Source: Psococerastis gibbosa (Eukaryota; Arthropoda; Insecta; Psocodea; Psocidae). From it: a stretch of 64,000 nucleotides of DNA. Shown here one piece after another: positions 44,394 to 56,340 of the stretch. The stretch covers positions 25,074,290 to 25,138,289 of the forward strand of contig OZ020489.1 of the NCBI GenBank assembly GCA_963971405.1, written 5' to 3'. The first letter of the stretch is position 1; every line of letters starts with the position of its first letter. Both the position numbers and the translations under genes were made by a program. The notes below the pieces were generated by a model. It did no database searches. It saw only the letters and a list, made by a program, of their open reading frames with translations, and had not been told where the DNA came from.

Positions 44394-44615
44394 ACAGCCA
44401 GTACCTACTGCTTTGCACTAGAAGTGACGTGACGCCAGCAAATGTAAATTGATCAAATTACAGCTAAAAATTTCATTTAATAATCGGAGCAAGGCCGTAG
44501 CATGGAGTTTTTTTCGGCGGTGGCATTAAAATTTTATGTACGGGCAGCACCTATTGCTCTGCGCTACACGTGATGTGACGCCATGAAATGTAAATTGATC
44601 AAAGTACAGCTGAAA
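44394..44615 (+). repeat. Duplicated segment flanking a K half-element
   Basis: The block with GTGACGTGACGCCAGCAAAT and GTAAATTGATCAAATTACAG (44397-44480) recurs at 44532-44615 (GTGATGTGACGCCATGAAAT). Between them lies CAAGGCCGTAGCATGG (from 44490), the left end of a K-type element. Confidence 0.65.
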
Positions 44616-44659
44616 AATTAATTTATTTCTTTCCTATTTATACGTACGGTAGCATAAAT

Positions 44660-45185
44660 AAAGCTTTGTGATGGTGAACATTTTCGATTTCAGTGGATTT
44701 ACACGTTTTGAGGTCACAGAAACCAAAAAAGTGGGTTTCAAATGTCTGTCTGTCTGTTAGTCTATTTCAAGGAAAACTACTCCGTGGATTTGAATGAAAC
44801 TTGGCATGTAGGCTTACAAAAATTACACCACGGGACCATTTTTTTTTTTGGTAACTCAATTTTGGGGGGTTTAGCCTTCTAAAAACTAAAAAAAATTATT
44901 TCACAGAATCGGCTCCAACGATTTCTTTTAAATTCACATAGGTATATTGTAGTCGTTATTAATGTCAACTAACCTTATACGTAGTTTGGTTCTAGGGGCA
45001 AAATAATTAAAAATGCTCAATTTTCATGAAAAATGACGGACAAATATTTTTTCTGTGGTACTTCCTATCGATGCTTTCTTACTTCAGGTTTGTTTTAGAC
45101 TTTTAGGTGTTAATAGAGTAACTAAACCCAACGGGGTGCTTTCCTAAGGAAAGATTTGGTTTTGAACAAAAAATTATAGGTAGGG
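44660..45185 (+). repeat. Dispersed repeat X, copy XC (3'-truncated)
   Basis: AGCTTTGTGATGGTGAACA, GGATTTACACGTTTTGAGGT, a short CTGT tract and TATATTGTAGTCGTTATTAA in the usual order; ends before the poly(C) part. Confidence 0.7.
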
Positions 45186-46473
45186 GGAAAACTAGGCTGC
45201 CGGCCATGTTGCTGACCACAACATATCAAATGGAGCAGTGATCAAGAGAGATAACCGTATAATGTAACGTTTTATATTAACTCGCCATAAGTCACCGACC
45301 AGCCATAAAGTGTGAACTGGTAATTCGCGTGTAATGGACGCTCGTTTACACTGTAGCCGAATGATGGTGGTGTATCCTTATAATAGTTATTGAAGGCTGT
45401 AACGGCAACGATATTAATTAAAAGATTGATTATGAGGGGTCAATGAAGCAAAACCTCTGACACAGTCTATTACCTGTGCCTAGGGTACTTAGCATGGTGA
45501 GACATAAGAGGTCAGCCTATGAAGGCAGTACCGACCCGGGGAGCCACGCCCCCCAAATGGGCAGTCTGCGGTCCCCAACGCTGCGGCATGTATATAAAAG
45601 AAACATCCCCAAGGCAATGGCTCTATCCACTATTTATTAAATAAAATATTCCATATTTCCCGTCAGTATTTAGTACCGAAAATTGTTATTAAAAATATTT
45701 CATGAAAAAATTTCTAGAATCTGATAACCGAATCAGAAATTTAATGGCAATACCTTACTCATGCCGAAGGCCCCTTGTTAACGTCATACAAAATAAAAAT
45801 GCCCCGCCACACCCGTTTTAAAAGGGTCTTTAGCTGTCTTCTTAAAGATCCATTTAAACGAAAATGCGATATTTAATAATAATTGGATTAGTCATTTAGT
45901 ATAAATGTTGTTACCTTTCTTTTTAGAAACTGGCGGGTAACAAGCCTGACACCGAGACCTACAATTAGGATTCTATGGTCAGATATGATAGAAGCACTTG
46001 TTTAGTAATACGGAGTCGTGACGTTTTAAAAACGTTCTGGTCATGTTTACAATAAATATTGTATATATAAGAGTTTATTTTCCACGGATTTCAACTAACT
46101 AACTTAACTGCCCACAACCTGAAAATTTCTAATTTTCTTTCCTTAAAAAGGGTTTATTGTCATGGCAATATGTTACAGTAGCTTTTTATTTTGATAGGTT
46201 AAGTACATGGTATAAACTGATAGCTGGTTTGATTATAGTAATCAGAGTCAATCTGTGACAATTTAAGCGTGATGCTTGTAAAAGGGCTGTATTTCAAATA
46301 AATATATTTAAATAAGACTTGTCTTGAGCTTTAGCATGCGCGGTTGAAGTTTATTGCTTAAGCCTAATAGTTACAGTGATGAAATCATTTTAATGCCGTG
46401 CAGTACAACGATACAATTATGATTTGATTTAGAATAGCCAAGGCAAATGTCAAAAGCTTGCAGTTTTTTTTTC
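45186..46473. other. No gene recognised
   Basis: Contains GTATATAAAAG near 45589-45599 and AATAAA near 45640, but no coding sequence or element ends to give them meaning. Confidence 0.35.
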
Positions 46474-46477
46474 TTAA

Positions 46478-46917
46478 GACGACATGCTACGTTGAAAATT
46501 ACCACCCCAAATATTGGTTTGTTTTTATTGACTTTTTATGTTTCAATTAATTGACAAAGCAAGTTATTCAAGATTTGGCTCATGTAAGTTGTAGAAGACT
46601 ACTTCATGCATCATATAATGGGAAATATTAAATTTTTGGTACCTTAGTTCTTTCATAAAAACCAGAGGGGACTAAAATTTCCCGTAATCTGGGATTTTTG
46701 GGAAAGCTACAAAACCGAAAATTTAAAATACCCGATTATGATGATGATCCTCTTAAGAGGATATGCTACGTAGAAAATTGGCACCCCAAATTAAATACTT
46801 AGCATTTTTTATTTCATTAACTTAGCAAGTTATTAAAAATTTGGCTCATTGAGGTTGTAGAAGACTATTTCGTGCATCATATAATCGGGTATTTTTACTT
46901 TTCAGTTTGCAATTTAA
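46478..46917. mobile_element. Two partial TTAA MITEs, subfamily B (copies B3, B4)
   Basis: B3: TTAA at 46474-46477, then GACGACATGCTACGTTGAAA and the core, breaking off near 46740. B4: TTAA at 46753-46756, then GAGGATATGCTACGTAGAAA and a left half to about 46917. Both lack their right halves. Confidence 0.7.
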
Positions 46918-47458
46918 CGACTATAACGAGATAATGTCAATTTCGGATCATCTCCTGGCAGCAGCCACCATATTTATTTACAATTTTCATAAAAGGTATT
47001 TTTGGTATGCATACTAAAGTACACGACCTAGGTACTAGGTCTCAGGCCTTCCAGAAGGGGGGGGGGCACATACTCTGTGGTTTTACCCAAATTTCATAAT
47101 CAGGCTCTGCCTGCATCGTGTGAGTATCATCAAAGCAACCCCTAGTTGCTTTGGAAAGAGTTGATGAAGAGAATCATAGAAAGGGCAATTGCGCAAACAT
47201 CAGTTAATTAGCATTTCTCTGACAGAGGGTCAGCAGTGCTGTCTCAGCGTATGATGGATTGGCAGAACGGTGACGTTCAACATAAGCCTGCTGCATAGAG
47301 AAGTGCGAACGGCACACGCAGACCCAGGGGTAAAACAAAGGGTTCAGCAATGCCCGCTCATGTTGCAGTTTTAACATTAACTTTAGTTGGGGGGGGGGGG
47401 GGGGGGTGGGCGGCGCAGCATGCGTCCTATGTCCTATTGAATAACCAAACTGTTATTT
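46918..47458. other. Spacer with G run
   Basis: G-run at 47391-47406; no gene recognised. Confidence 0.3.
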
Positions 47459-47466
47459 TGCTACAA

Positions 47467-47761
47467 CAGGGGTTCCCAAACTGTGGTCCATAGACATATC
47501 TCATGTGGTCCACGGGCCAAAGTAAGAAATAAGAAAATAAAACAGCTGAGTTATTGGAAAGTTGAAATAAAATACAGTAAGTCTTGGCACTGAACTACGA
47601 AATCTGCCCGATACCAGTTCTAAACATTTAATCAAATATTAGCACGTAATCTTAGGCACAAAATACTTCATCTTGGTCCTAGAATTTAATGATTTTCCTA
47701 TCACACGGAAAATCATAAAATAATCCAGAGGACCAAGGACAAAAAAGTTTGGGAACCCCTG
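47467..47761. mobile_element. hAT MITE with perfect 8-bp target duplication
   Basis: A 295-bp element with ends CAGGGGTTCCCAAACTGTGG and AAGTTTGGGAACCCCTG. Both sides carry TGCTACAA (47459-47466 and 47762-47769). Ends and duplication length are diagnostic of hAT. No coding capacity. Confidence 0.92.
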
Positions 47762-47769
47762 TGCTACAA

Positions 47770-48630
47770 GATAGTTACTGCGAGACTAGGAAGGTGAGCG
47801 TATAGTCTGCAGTTTATACATTAGGTATAGTAGGCCATGGGCGACGCCAGGATTTCAGCTAGGGGGGGGGGGAGGAAGTGGGTCCCCACCCCCTTAAAAA
47901 GTAATTACGTAAATTTATTTATTTATTTATTTATATTTAAATAGGTAAGTTGTTCTCAGATCACACTGTGCATGTCTTCCCGTATATACCAACGGTAAAA
48001 CTTTAGGCCCCCTGGCGTGTAGTAGGCAGTGTTTTCTCGTTTAACTTACTAGATATCTGTCTTATGGGTCTTTGTCAACAAACAAATTTTCAAAATTCAT
48101 CCGGGATGCTGATGAGACGGGAATATTTATATTTGAAAAGGTGGACTAGACTTATGTGAGATATGTTATTAATGTGATTAATATGTAAGTTTAGTTTAAT
48201 AAATTATGTTTGTTTTTTAGTTTAGGACAGGGAAAACTGTTAAACTGACCTTTAAATTATTGTGTATTAATTGTTTTATGTTCCAATACCCGTTTACTTA
48301 CTTGCTTACTTACTTACTCGTTCTTATACGAACTAATATGTGGGTTATTGTTATTAGCTGTAAAAAATAAGGATTTTTTAAAAGGGGATGCTTAAAGTTT
48401 GAAAATAATTCCCCATACTCTACCTAGGTATATGGTAAAACCACTGGCACCGGTACATTGGCCATCATTAGTCTATGGTTGCGCTATTAGAGCTGGTGTT
48501 AGGGAAGCCTAGTCATGTAGGCCATGTGTAGAAAATTTGCGATCCTCAGCCATGTTGTGGGTATATTCCCCCTGGAGAAGGCGTATATACTGAATGTGAC
48601 TATTTATAATTTTCCTCAAAAGTTTGGCCA
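47770..48630. other. Spacer with simple repeats
   Basis: (ATTT)n at about 47917-47937 and (CTTA)n at 48296-48318; no gene recognised. Confidence 0.35.
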
Positions 48631-49590
48631 AAAATTCAAACGGAAACAATCTGAAGAACCGGTCCGAGTTTACTCGAACATGCTTTCCAATTTATCAATT
48701 AGTAGGGAGAGAAAATGAATAATTTCATGGTAAATAATTCAAACGGAAACAATCTAAAGAACCGGTCCGAGTTTACTCGAACATGCTTTCCAATTTATCA
48801 ATTAGTAGGGAGAGAAAATGAATAATTTCATGGTAAATAATTTTCCTACGGTTAAATTTCGGATATCTCGGGGGGGGGGGGGCCACCTGACGACACTGGA
48901 GGTGAGGTAACCTCAATATATTTAAAACACATTACAACACAGTAATGATGGCAGGGCAGGCAATGCATTTCAGCGTGAAGTTTCTATCATTTTTTCAAAA
49001 AAAAATTTTGCGCAAAAGCAAATAGGTTATTTTGGGAAAGCCAACTGTCCAATTTCGTTACTCAACTTAACATCTAAAACATGCCTGAAGGTAGAAATCA
49101 TCGATAGAAAAGTTTCGCAGAAATATTATTTTTTAGTCATTTTTCATTAAAATTAAGTTATTTTTATGTTTTTACCCCAGAAGCAAACTATCAAGGGGTA
49201 AGCGACCCCCCGCATTTTATCAACATTAAGAACGACTAGAATATATGTGAATTTAAAAGAAATCGTTGGAGCCGTTTTTGAGAAATAATTTTTTTTTGAC
49301 GTTTTTTTGGAGTTTTTTGAGAATGAAACCCCCCCAAATTGAGTTAGCCCCAAATAAAAAAAATGGTCTCGAGGTATGATTTTTGTGAATCTACATGCCG
49401 ATTTTCATCAAAATCGACCGAGTAGTTTGCCCGGAAATCGATGCACAGACAGACAGACAGACAGACATTTCGTAAAAACCACTTTTTTGGGTTCCTGGGA
49501 CCGGAAAACGTGTAAATCCGTTGAATTCTCGGAATCGAAAATTTCGACCATCACAAAGCTTTCCTAATACTACGTATAAATTGAAAAGCA
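48631..49590 (-). repeat. Dispersed repeat X, copy XD, with internal 103-bp tandem duplication
   Basis: Longest copy: CCGAGTTTACTCGAACATGC, poly(G), CTGGAGGTGAGGTAACC, ACGACTAGAATATATGTGAA, (GACA)n, CCATCACAAAGCTTTCCTAA. The segment starting AATTCAAACGGAAACAATCT at 48633 is repeated at 48736 with one visible change, so the terminal 103 bp is tandemly doubled. Confidence 0.8.
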
Positions 49591-51329
49591 ATAATGGCAG
49601 AAATAACCATATGTGGTCGTGAACCTATATAAGTAGGCTCAGGACCATAAAAAGTCCTTCAAAATTAAATTATTTATTACTCATCCATATTCCGTTCTCC
49701 TAATAAAAAACCGACCTCCCTCCCCATCCCTCCATCCGACCCCATCTGACTTGCTTCCTTCAAGTAAACGTGCTTCATCATAACCAACAGGAGTTAAGTT
49801 GTGCGGCGGATACCGCACAGCACACGACCTCCTGCTGCAACAGGACACCACACTTCCTCCGCGAGGGCGCGCGCCACCAACAATACTCCTCCAATAACAA
49901 TGATGACGGGCGGTGTGGTCTATCAAGAGATCGTTTGCTTTCCACTTTGTCTAAGGATGGAGCGGGGCTGTTTATCTCCCGCAACTGTAACATAGATAGG
50001 CCACACGCATTCCGTAAACGCATCAGCATACAATATAAAGATTCATTACAAATTTCAAGTAGCCATTGTATGGGGAAGTCTTTTGTTTCGGAATATTGCT
50101 CCCCGCGGGTTTTTTGAGTGTAGGGATCATTCTTTTTTAGTTTTAAGTGGAAAAGGTGTTGTTTTGTGGTTCAAGTGGTGCATTTAGTAGGCCTTGTTGC
50201 GAAGCAGATGCGCTGGGATGCGCGTTCTCTGTTTGATTGTTTGGTTTTGTTTGTCGTAGCCAAGGAAGACAATGATTGTTTAATTAACACAGCCACTATA
50301 TTGTAGTATCTATAGTCTAAACAATAGGTACTACTGTCGTATGATTCCTCAGATTCAGAGGTCAGGGTGAATCTGAGGTACCATATAACATTTGCTATAT
50401 ATCGTAAAAGGAACTTACCCTACAAATGAGATGACAGGGTTGATCTATTCTCAGGAGCTTTGCCCCCCCCCCCCCAGTCTCGATTATTGTGGTTCATGGA
50501 GACCCCCGGGCCCCTTTGCAGCAATATCAATAGCAATAGCAATAGCAATATAAGCATTCCTTTTTTAGCTTTGTAAAATCTACAGCAGTACAGTACTAGT
50601 ACGGTACTACAGTACCTAATAACAAGTCCGTCAAAATTGCAATGTACTATACAAAATTCATTATTGACCTGCAAGGAATAGTAAATTTTTATTATCAAAG
50701 AAAAAACAAACAAAAAACATTCCAAATCCAAAACATAAAATATCACTGAAATTTAAAAAAAGCAGATTCTGGTGGGGGATTGGGAAAGAGCGTCAACAGA
50801 AAAAGGCAAAACTGACATTAAAAAATATTAAACACGGCTTGTGGTATAAAAATGAAGAATGCTATCTCAGTTGTCGGATAGGTGGGGCGATAAGCAAGAA
50901 TTACTTTTTTTTTAATATGAATTATTTGCGCGCACAAAGGCTGGGTTAATGCCTTGTGCAAAAACTGTCGCTTCAGGGTCGGACTGCTTTTTATATTTTG
51001 CTTTTATTGTAAATAAAATGTGGTATATCACGCTGTAGCTGCAGCACGTTTTACTATCTTACTCATTAGTATCATTAGCTGCCGCTTATGTTTTATTTAC
51101 CTACCTAATTATAATTTCAGTTCTGTAAATAAACATACAGAAGACAAAGATGGCAAATTGGAAAATGTTAACGACTAGTCTATCCATAATATAAATATAA
51201 ATAAATAATTAAATAAGGACTTTTTGTTCTATTTCGACAGAAGCTTACCGAAACTTCCAGAAATTTACCGAATTATCAAATTCATGGAAAAATCATAAAA
51301 AAAACTTAAAATTTTATACGGTAATACAG
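49591..51329. other. No gene recognised
   Basis: A moderately GC-rich block at 49780-50120 is open in several frames, but no frame resembles a known protein. (CAATAG)n lies at about 50523-50548 and a C run near 50462-50475. Confidence 0.35.
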
Positions 51330-51430
51330 TGTATGAAATCGTGCTCTACTAATTGAATTGACCAAATCTTTATAACTTAAGTATTAACTTAAATTACCAA
51401 ATACAAACCAACCAATTTTGCAGTGACTCA
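51330..51430. repeat. Family H half-copy
   Basis: ACCAAATCTTTATAACTTAA and ACAAACCAACCAATTTTGC match the right half of the palindrome at 11661-11943. Confidence 0.5.
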
Positions 51431-51890
51431 AGCGGTCAGCTTCTCCTTAACCCGTTGATATTTCCATAATGGTATGAAAATAAAATTGTGCAATCGAAAA
51501 GCGCAGGTCGGATGTGCCTGGAGCCAGGATGGAGCCTACTATACCTCCCATGGCAGATCATCGACCCCTTGGAGAATTTCCCATGCAGAAAATAAAAAGC
51601 GTAGAAAATTAGGGAGGTTGAGACGAAAGTTGGAGGGTCATAAATCAGGGAGTAGTTAGATTTATTGCCGCGAGATAACACCACAACCGATTTTCCAACC
51701 CAATCCAATTCTGTACCATTTTTTCTTCTCTTCTAGCCCTGTTCCCCCCTCCCCCCCCCCCCCCTCAGGCTCCCCTCAGAGGAACGTTACTTTTCGCTTC
51801 CATACTTTGATTTAAAAAAATTACGTTACAGTCTATATCTGGACTAGTTTCTGTACTTTCGAATTGTTCGATGGACAATGACGATGGGGC
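51431..51890. other. Spacer with C run
   Basis: C tract at about 51747-51765. No gene recognised. No histone-type 3' stem-loop is seen beyond the end of the H2A pseudogene. Confidence 0.35.
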
Positions 51891-52273
51891 TTAATTAAGC
51901 CTTCTTCTCTGTCTCCTGTGAACTGCCTGAATGTTGGGCAATACACCACCCTGGGCAATGGTGACGCCAGACACTAGCATGCTCAATTCTTCGTCATTTA
52001 GGATGGCCAGCTGGAGATGTCGCGGAATGATACGAGTCTTGTTGTTGTCACGAGCAGCATTGCCTGCCAACTCGAGGACTTCAGCAGCCAAATGCTCCAT
52101 GACAGCAGCCAGGTACACAGCCACAAAGGGGCTCCAGCTCCGACACGTTCAGCATAATTTCCCTTGCGCAGCAGTCGGTGTATACGGCCCACGGGGAACT
52201 GAAGAGTCAAGACCTGCACGGCTTGAAAGGGATTTTGACTTTCCCTTAACTTTTCCACCCTTTCCACAGACAT
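51891..52273 (-). pseudogene. Histone H2A pseudogene
   Basis: H2A pairs with H2B in the nucleosome core. From the minus-strand ATG at 52273 the sequence follows H2[27 protein letters not shown], then [55 protein letters not shown]. It is broken by indels: loss of about 4 bases after codon 2, a 7-base insertion before LQFP (which restores the frame), a second 7-base insertion after GAGAP (shifting the frame for the rest), and a small deletion near the C-terminus. Changes such as [10 protein letters not shown] for RNDEELNKLL also point to decay. There is no intron and no neighbouring histone gene. Confidence 0.9.
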
Positions 52274-52324
52274 GATGATTTAGTGAACAGATACGATATA
52301 CGATGTATTTACCGCAACCGGGCT

Positions 52325-52336
52325 TCTTTTTTATAG
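52325..52336 (-). promoter_or_regulatory. TATA box upstream of the H2A pseudogene
   Basis: TATAAAAAAG on the minus strand lies about 55-60 bases before the ATG, a normal spacing for an arthropod histone promoter. This suggests the copy arose by DNA duplication of a gene with its promoter, not by reverse transcription. Confidence 0.55.
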
Positions 52337-52974
52337 CTTCAGCGATTTTATTATGACTTTCCGAAGGCGCTAAAACGCGTATATCGTGGAAGGTGCTTCG
52401 GTCCCTGATTAATCTTGGGACTACTGTAAATAGCTGATTGTCGAGGATGTGTGATTAGACTGGTTGGCAAGAAGCAAATTCCAGTAGCCATTGAGACAGC
52501 AGTGATGGAGCTGCCGGCCGTTATCTGGACAAGAGAGCTTCTGGATGGGACGTCATGTCCGGGCCAGTACATCATTTGTATACGGCCTGTTCGTTAGCTG
52601 GCCTCTACAATCAGATTTGTCCTAAGGAATGAGTTGTCATACATTAATGACATCACTCTGTTTTACCTTTAAATTTTTTTCTACTGCATAGTTGCTAGGA
52701 TTTTTTAAATTAATGGTTTTAGTCCAGGGAATTGTGGACTGAAGGGGCTCCATGAATCAAGAACCTTTTGAATGCTTTCAATTTTATACATAGATCGAAC
52801 GACTGATTGAGTATTTTGCTTATAGGCGGAGGGGAAAATTTTAGGCAAGTGTGATTGGGAGATGATTATACAGTATGTAGAGTAGTATAGGTACTGTAAA
52901 TGCGTATGGAAGAGAATTAATAAAACTAGATTTAACGAAAAGATATTGATAGTAAAGACAGTAGCCCTTTAGGC
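52337..52974. other. No gene recognised
   Basis: Probably in part the old 5' flank of the H2A copy; nothing else identified. Confidence 0.3.
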
Positions 52975-53090
52975 AATTATTCCACTTGTTAATATTCCGT
53001 CATTTGTTCATCAATAATTGATGAGATGACATAAAGTAAAGAAAAATCTCATCAATTATTGAAGAAAAATTGACAAGTCGAATAGCCGTA
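52975..53090. repeat. Small foldback repeat
   Basis: ATCAATAATTGATGAGAT at about 53010-53027 is mirrored by ATCTCATCAATTATTGA at 53046-53062, and ATTCCACTTGTTAA by TTGACAAGTCGAAT. About 115 bp, palindromic. Confidence 0.55.
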
Positions 53091-54168
53091 TACCTTCGTG
53101 GCTTCATAGTTTATGCTACCCACATTATATTGTATTACGATATGTTTGTCAGCCACGAGCATTTTCCATTTTCACTTTTTAGGACTGAGGCCAGCAGAGG
53201 GGGTGGGGTTTTATCGATCTCCTTTATGTTTCAGGGACGGATCCAGCCCATTTTTCGGGGGTGGGTAGTTGTGGGTCAAAATAGGAAAACAAAATGTAGT
53301 ATCGATTAAATTAGAGTGTAATCAATTAACTGACAATAGATTTACCCAATTTTGGGGCAGCCATCCCCCCCCCCCCCGCCACTGTATCTGTCCACGCTGT
53401 GTATAGATTTTCTCAATCTTGCTGGGGAAGGGGAATCTTGCAGGCTGGGGAAGGCACTTAATAACCAGCTAAAGCCTGTTTACATAGAATACGAGTGTAC
53501 ATGGCTAATTAAAGATTATATAGATCGAAAGTAAAGTAAATGCTACACTTAAGGCTTTTTCTTCTAGTTATATCCTAGCATAAACTCCTAAATGGACTTT
53601 GGTGAAATAGAGCAAACAATACGGTCGTACAAATAACGTACGCGTATAAATTGAGACTTTACGCATTCAGAGTCGTAAACAATTACGTATGGGGATTCCC
53701 CAATGCTTCAGATGATTGAGTAAGCAAAGAATAAAGATCTAAATAGCCCACACCCGGTCGAAACGCGGCGATAACGCTGCTGTGGGGGGTGGAGGGTGAA
53801 GTGTCCCGCGGGGCCGACTAAATCAATGTGAATTAATGATAAGCAACCAAATATGCCTCTCACTCAACTGGGCGGCCACCCCTACCCCCTCACTTACAGA
53901 AACCAATGAAAAAGGGAGAGATCTGCAATGAATGTCCAATGAGTAAATCTTCACTGGCAATTTATTTTTGTTCTTCCATCTCTACTTACTACGAGAATTT
54001 TAGCGACAGCCAGAGGCCTCAATCGCCTCAAACATATGACAGCTCTTCCAAGCCAGGCAGCGCAGGAGCACGGATCTTTAAAAAAGAATTGAAAGTAACA
54101 CTCGGTACCTACAGGCTACAGTACATCGGACAATATTCGTCAGTACAAAAATTACTAAGAATCGCGCT
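53091..54168. other. No gene recognised
   Basis: C run at about 53367-53378. Short open frames without similarity. Confidence 0.35.
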
Positions 54169-54230
54169 AAATGAAATGAAATGAAATGAAATGAAATGAA
54201 ATGAAATGAAATATCGTCTTTATTTTCAGG
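54169..54230 (-). repeat. Pentanucleotide (AAATG)n at a LINE-type tail
   Basis: About nine AAATG units followed by ATATCGTCTTTATTTTCAGG, which in reverse reads as ATAAAGACGATAT and then CATTT repeats, the form of a LINE 3' end. Confidence 0.6.
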
Positions 54231-55039
54231 CTAATTTCTCGGAACGGGCAGAAAAGTAGCGGCAAATTATGAAAATAAATTGGCATTCCTAAAGTGAGTA
54301 CCTATCGACTTAGCCTAGGTCATGGATTATGCGTTTGAAGTTTTGTTTCTGGATTCTAAATGATGCTAACTCTTTTTTTGGGATTTTGTGGCGGTTCCTA
54401 GGGTTTTAGGGTCTCCTGAATTCATTTTTTTTAGCCCAAATAACATAAAAACAGCAATAAATCGGTGCGGCCGCACTTACGACAAAATTGACAGAAATTT
54501 AAACCCGTTTTGTGTCCAAAAGGTTATAGTAAATGATAATTGGTAATAAATTTCATCGTAACTACAATATGGTAAAGACATTTGTCTTAACTGGGCCATG
54601 CTAGAAGGATATTATATGTGATAAAATAATGATCGATTCCGCATAGTTATTCATTTATTGCAAAACACTCATAATTACAAATAATTACTCAATTAATGTT
54701 TAATAATAATATTTACGTATGTTCGTGATGGTGGTAAGAAAACTAATCGTATATGTAGATATAATTTTATTTTTTACCAGCATTTAGTTACACCGATCTT
54801 TTGTAGACACGATTTCACGTATATTTCTTTTAAGAATTGAAGATTTTATTTTACCAGATTAAGATTCCTCTCAGTGCCCCGATTCCAACGATACCAATAA
54901 CTCAATATGGCCAAAAATGCAGTTACGCCTTTATTTATTACCACGGCAGCATGAACCTAAACGTTGTGCCTTAAGAAATATTTGTACATAAAACACTCCA
55001 CAGCTAAGTAGCCAAGTATATTTTTACGTCGCCTTTGCC
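54231..55039. other. No gene recognised
   Basis: AT-rich spacer, nothing identified. Confidence 0.3.
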
Positions 55040-55290
55040 CTCAACGAGGGTCAGCAGCACGCCAGGGGCGTTTCCAGAGAACTCTGTTGAGCGTCTTCTC
55101 TGTTTCGGGTGAGTGTCCTCAGGTGTTTTTCGATTTTTCTGGTCTGATCTTTGGTCTTCCCCGGGGGCGATGTCCTGGGAAGTGCCATGTTTTGAATAAA
55201 CTTTAATAAGGCCGTTTGATCTCTCCTCTGGACGCGCCGGCGCCAGCCGAGTCTTCTTCCTCTCATTTTCAGAGTGACATTAGCAGTCTC
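55040..55290 (-). mobile_element. Probable LINE ORF2 C-terminal fragment
   Basis: Minus strand: MRGRRLGWRRRVQRRDQ, then LTRNREDAQQSS and, in the next frame, WKRPWRAADPR. The order RGR..W, then R.REDAQ..S.W...RAADP resembles the C-terminal end of RTE/CR1-like LINE proteins, with a frame change at the end. Tentative. Confidence 0.4.
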
Positions 55291-55927
55291 CATCCTTAAG
55301 TAAGCTAACGCAAATGTAATTAAACTCCAAAACCCAAGATACTGAAGAAATCCCAAGGAAATGATCAATGCAACTTCGAGTGGTCAAAGAACTTCGTCAG
55401 CAAACTCTCGACAGCCGAGAAGATTTATGTGTCAAGCACAGTTTCTGTTGAAAAAATAACAAAGGCAAAGTAAAATATAGAGAAAAAAGCGGTCGAATTG
55501 AAGGGAGAAACGAAGGAGGGGGTGACGACGAGGAGGGGGAGCTTTGAGCCTGATATCAAACGTCAGAAGATAGGAGGGGGGATCGTTGGGATTGGCTGAT
55601 AAGACTGGAGTAGACTCAAAGGCCGGTGGTTTGTACCCTTAGACATAGTCCCCAGCGGCCTCCCTCACTTGCATCGCAGATGAACTTGTCTCAGTGAAGA
55701 ATAGAGATAAGGGTTTAAATGGTTTTTTGATGAAAGAGATATACGGGGAGATCCCGGACGCTGAGACTCAACTGCACGAGCTACAAGCAGTAAATTTTCT
55801 AACGAAAATTGTTGTAAAAACTGTTATTTTCCAATAGATTTTTCGATTATTTTTTGGGAGATAAATTATATAGACACAGGCGCCTTGTAAAGATAACGGT
55901 TTGCTCAGGGATAGACATTTCATTATG
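55291..55927. other. No gene recognised
   Basis: G-rich purine tract at about 55500-55580. Nothing coding identified. Confidence 0.3.
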
Positions 55928-56336
55928 AAGATATGCTAAGTAGAAAATTGGCACCCCCAAAATTAAATACTTTTGTTTTCATTAACTCTGCAAGTTATTA
56001 AAAATTTGGTTTATTTAAGTATTTTTGAAGCCTACTTCGTGCATCATCATCATCATGTAATCGGGTATTTTTACTTTTCGGTTTTGTAGTTTTTCCAAAA
56101 ATTCTAGATTACGCAAAATTTTGGTCCCCACTAGCTTTTATGAAAGAGCTAAGGTACCAAATATATATTTCCTATTATATGATGTATGAAGTAGTCTTCT
56201 ACAACTTACATGAGCCAAATCTTATAAATAAATAATAAAATAAATAAATAACTTGCTTTGTTAATTAAATAAAAAAATATAAAGTCAATAAAAACAACGA
56301 AATTTGGGGTGCTAATTTTCTGTGTAGCATTTCCTC
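55928..56336. mobile_element. Palindromic TTAA MITE, subfamily B (copy B5)
   Basis: Left end GATATGCTAAGTAGAAAATT, core in both orientations, right end GGGGTGCTAATTTTCTGTGT followed by AGCATTTCCTC and TTAA (56337-56340). Contains (CAT)n and (AAATA)n slippage in the arms. Confidence 0.75.
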
Positions 56337-56340
56337 TTAA

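Noticed and set aside
45390-45660. Possible solo LTR with TATATAAAAG and AATAAA
   Set aside because: No matching TG...CA ends with a direct target duplication could be found.
49770-50117. Overlapping open frames in a GC-rich block on both strands
   Set aside because: No frame shows protein similarity or splice context; several frames being open at once points to composition.
51998-52273. Two overlapping minus-strand frames as separate small genes
   Set aside because: Both are parts of one H2A sequence split by indels.
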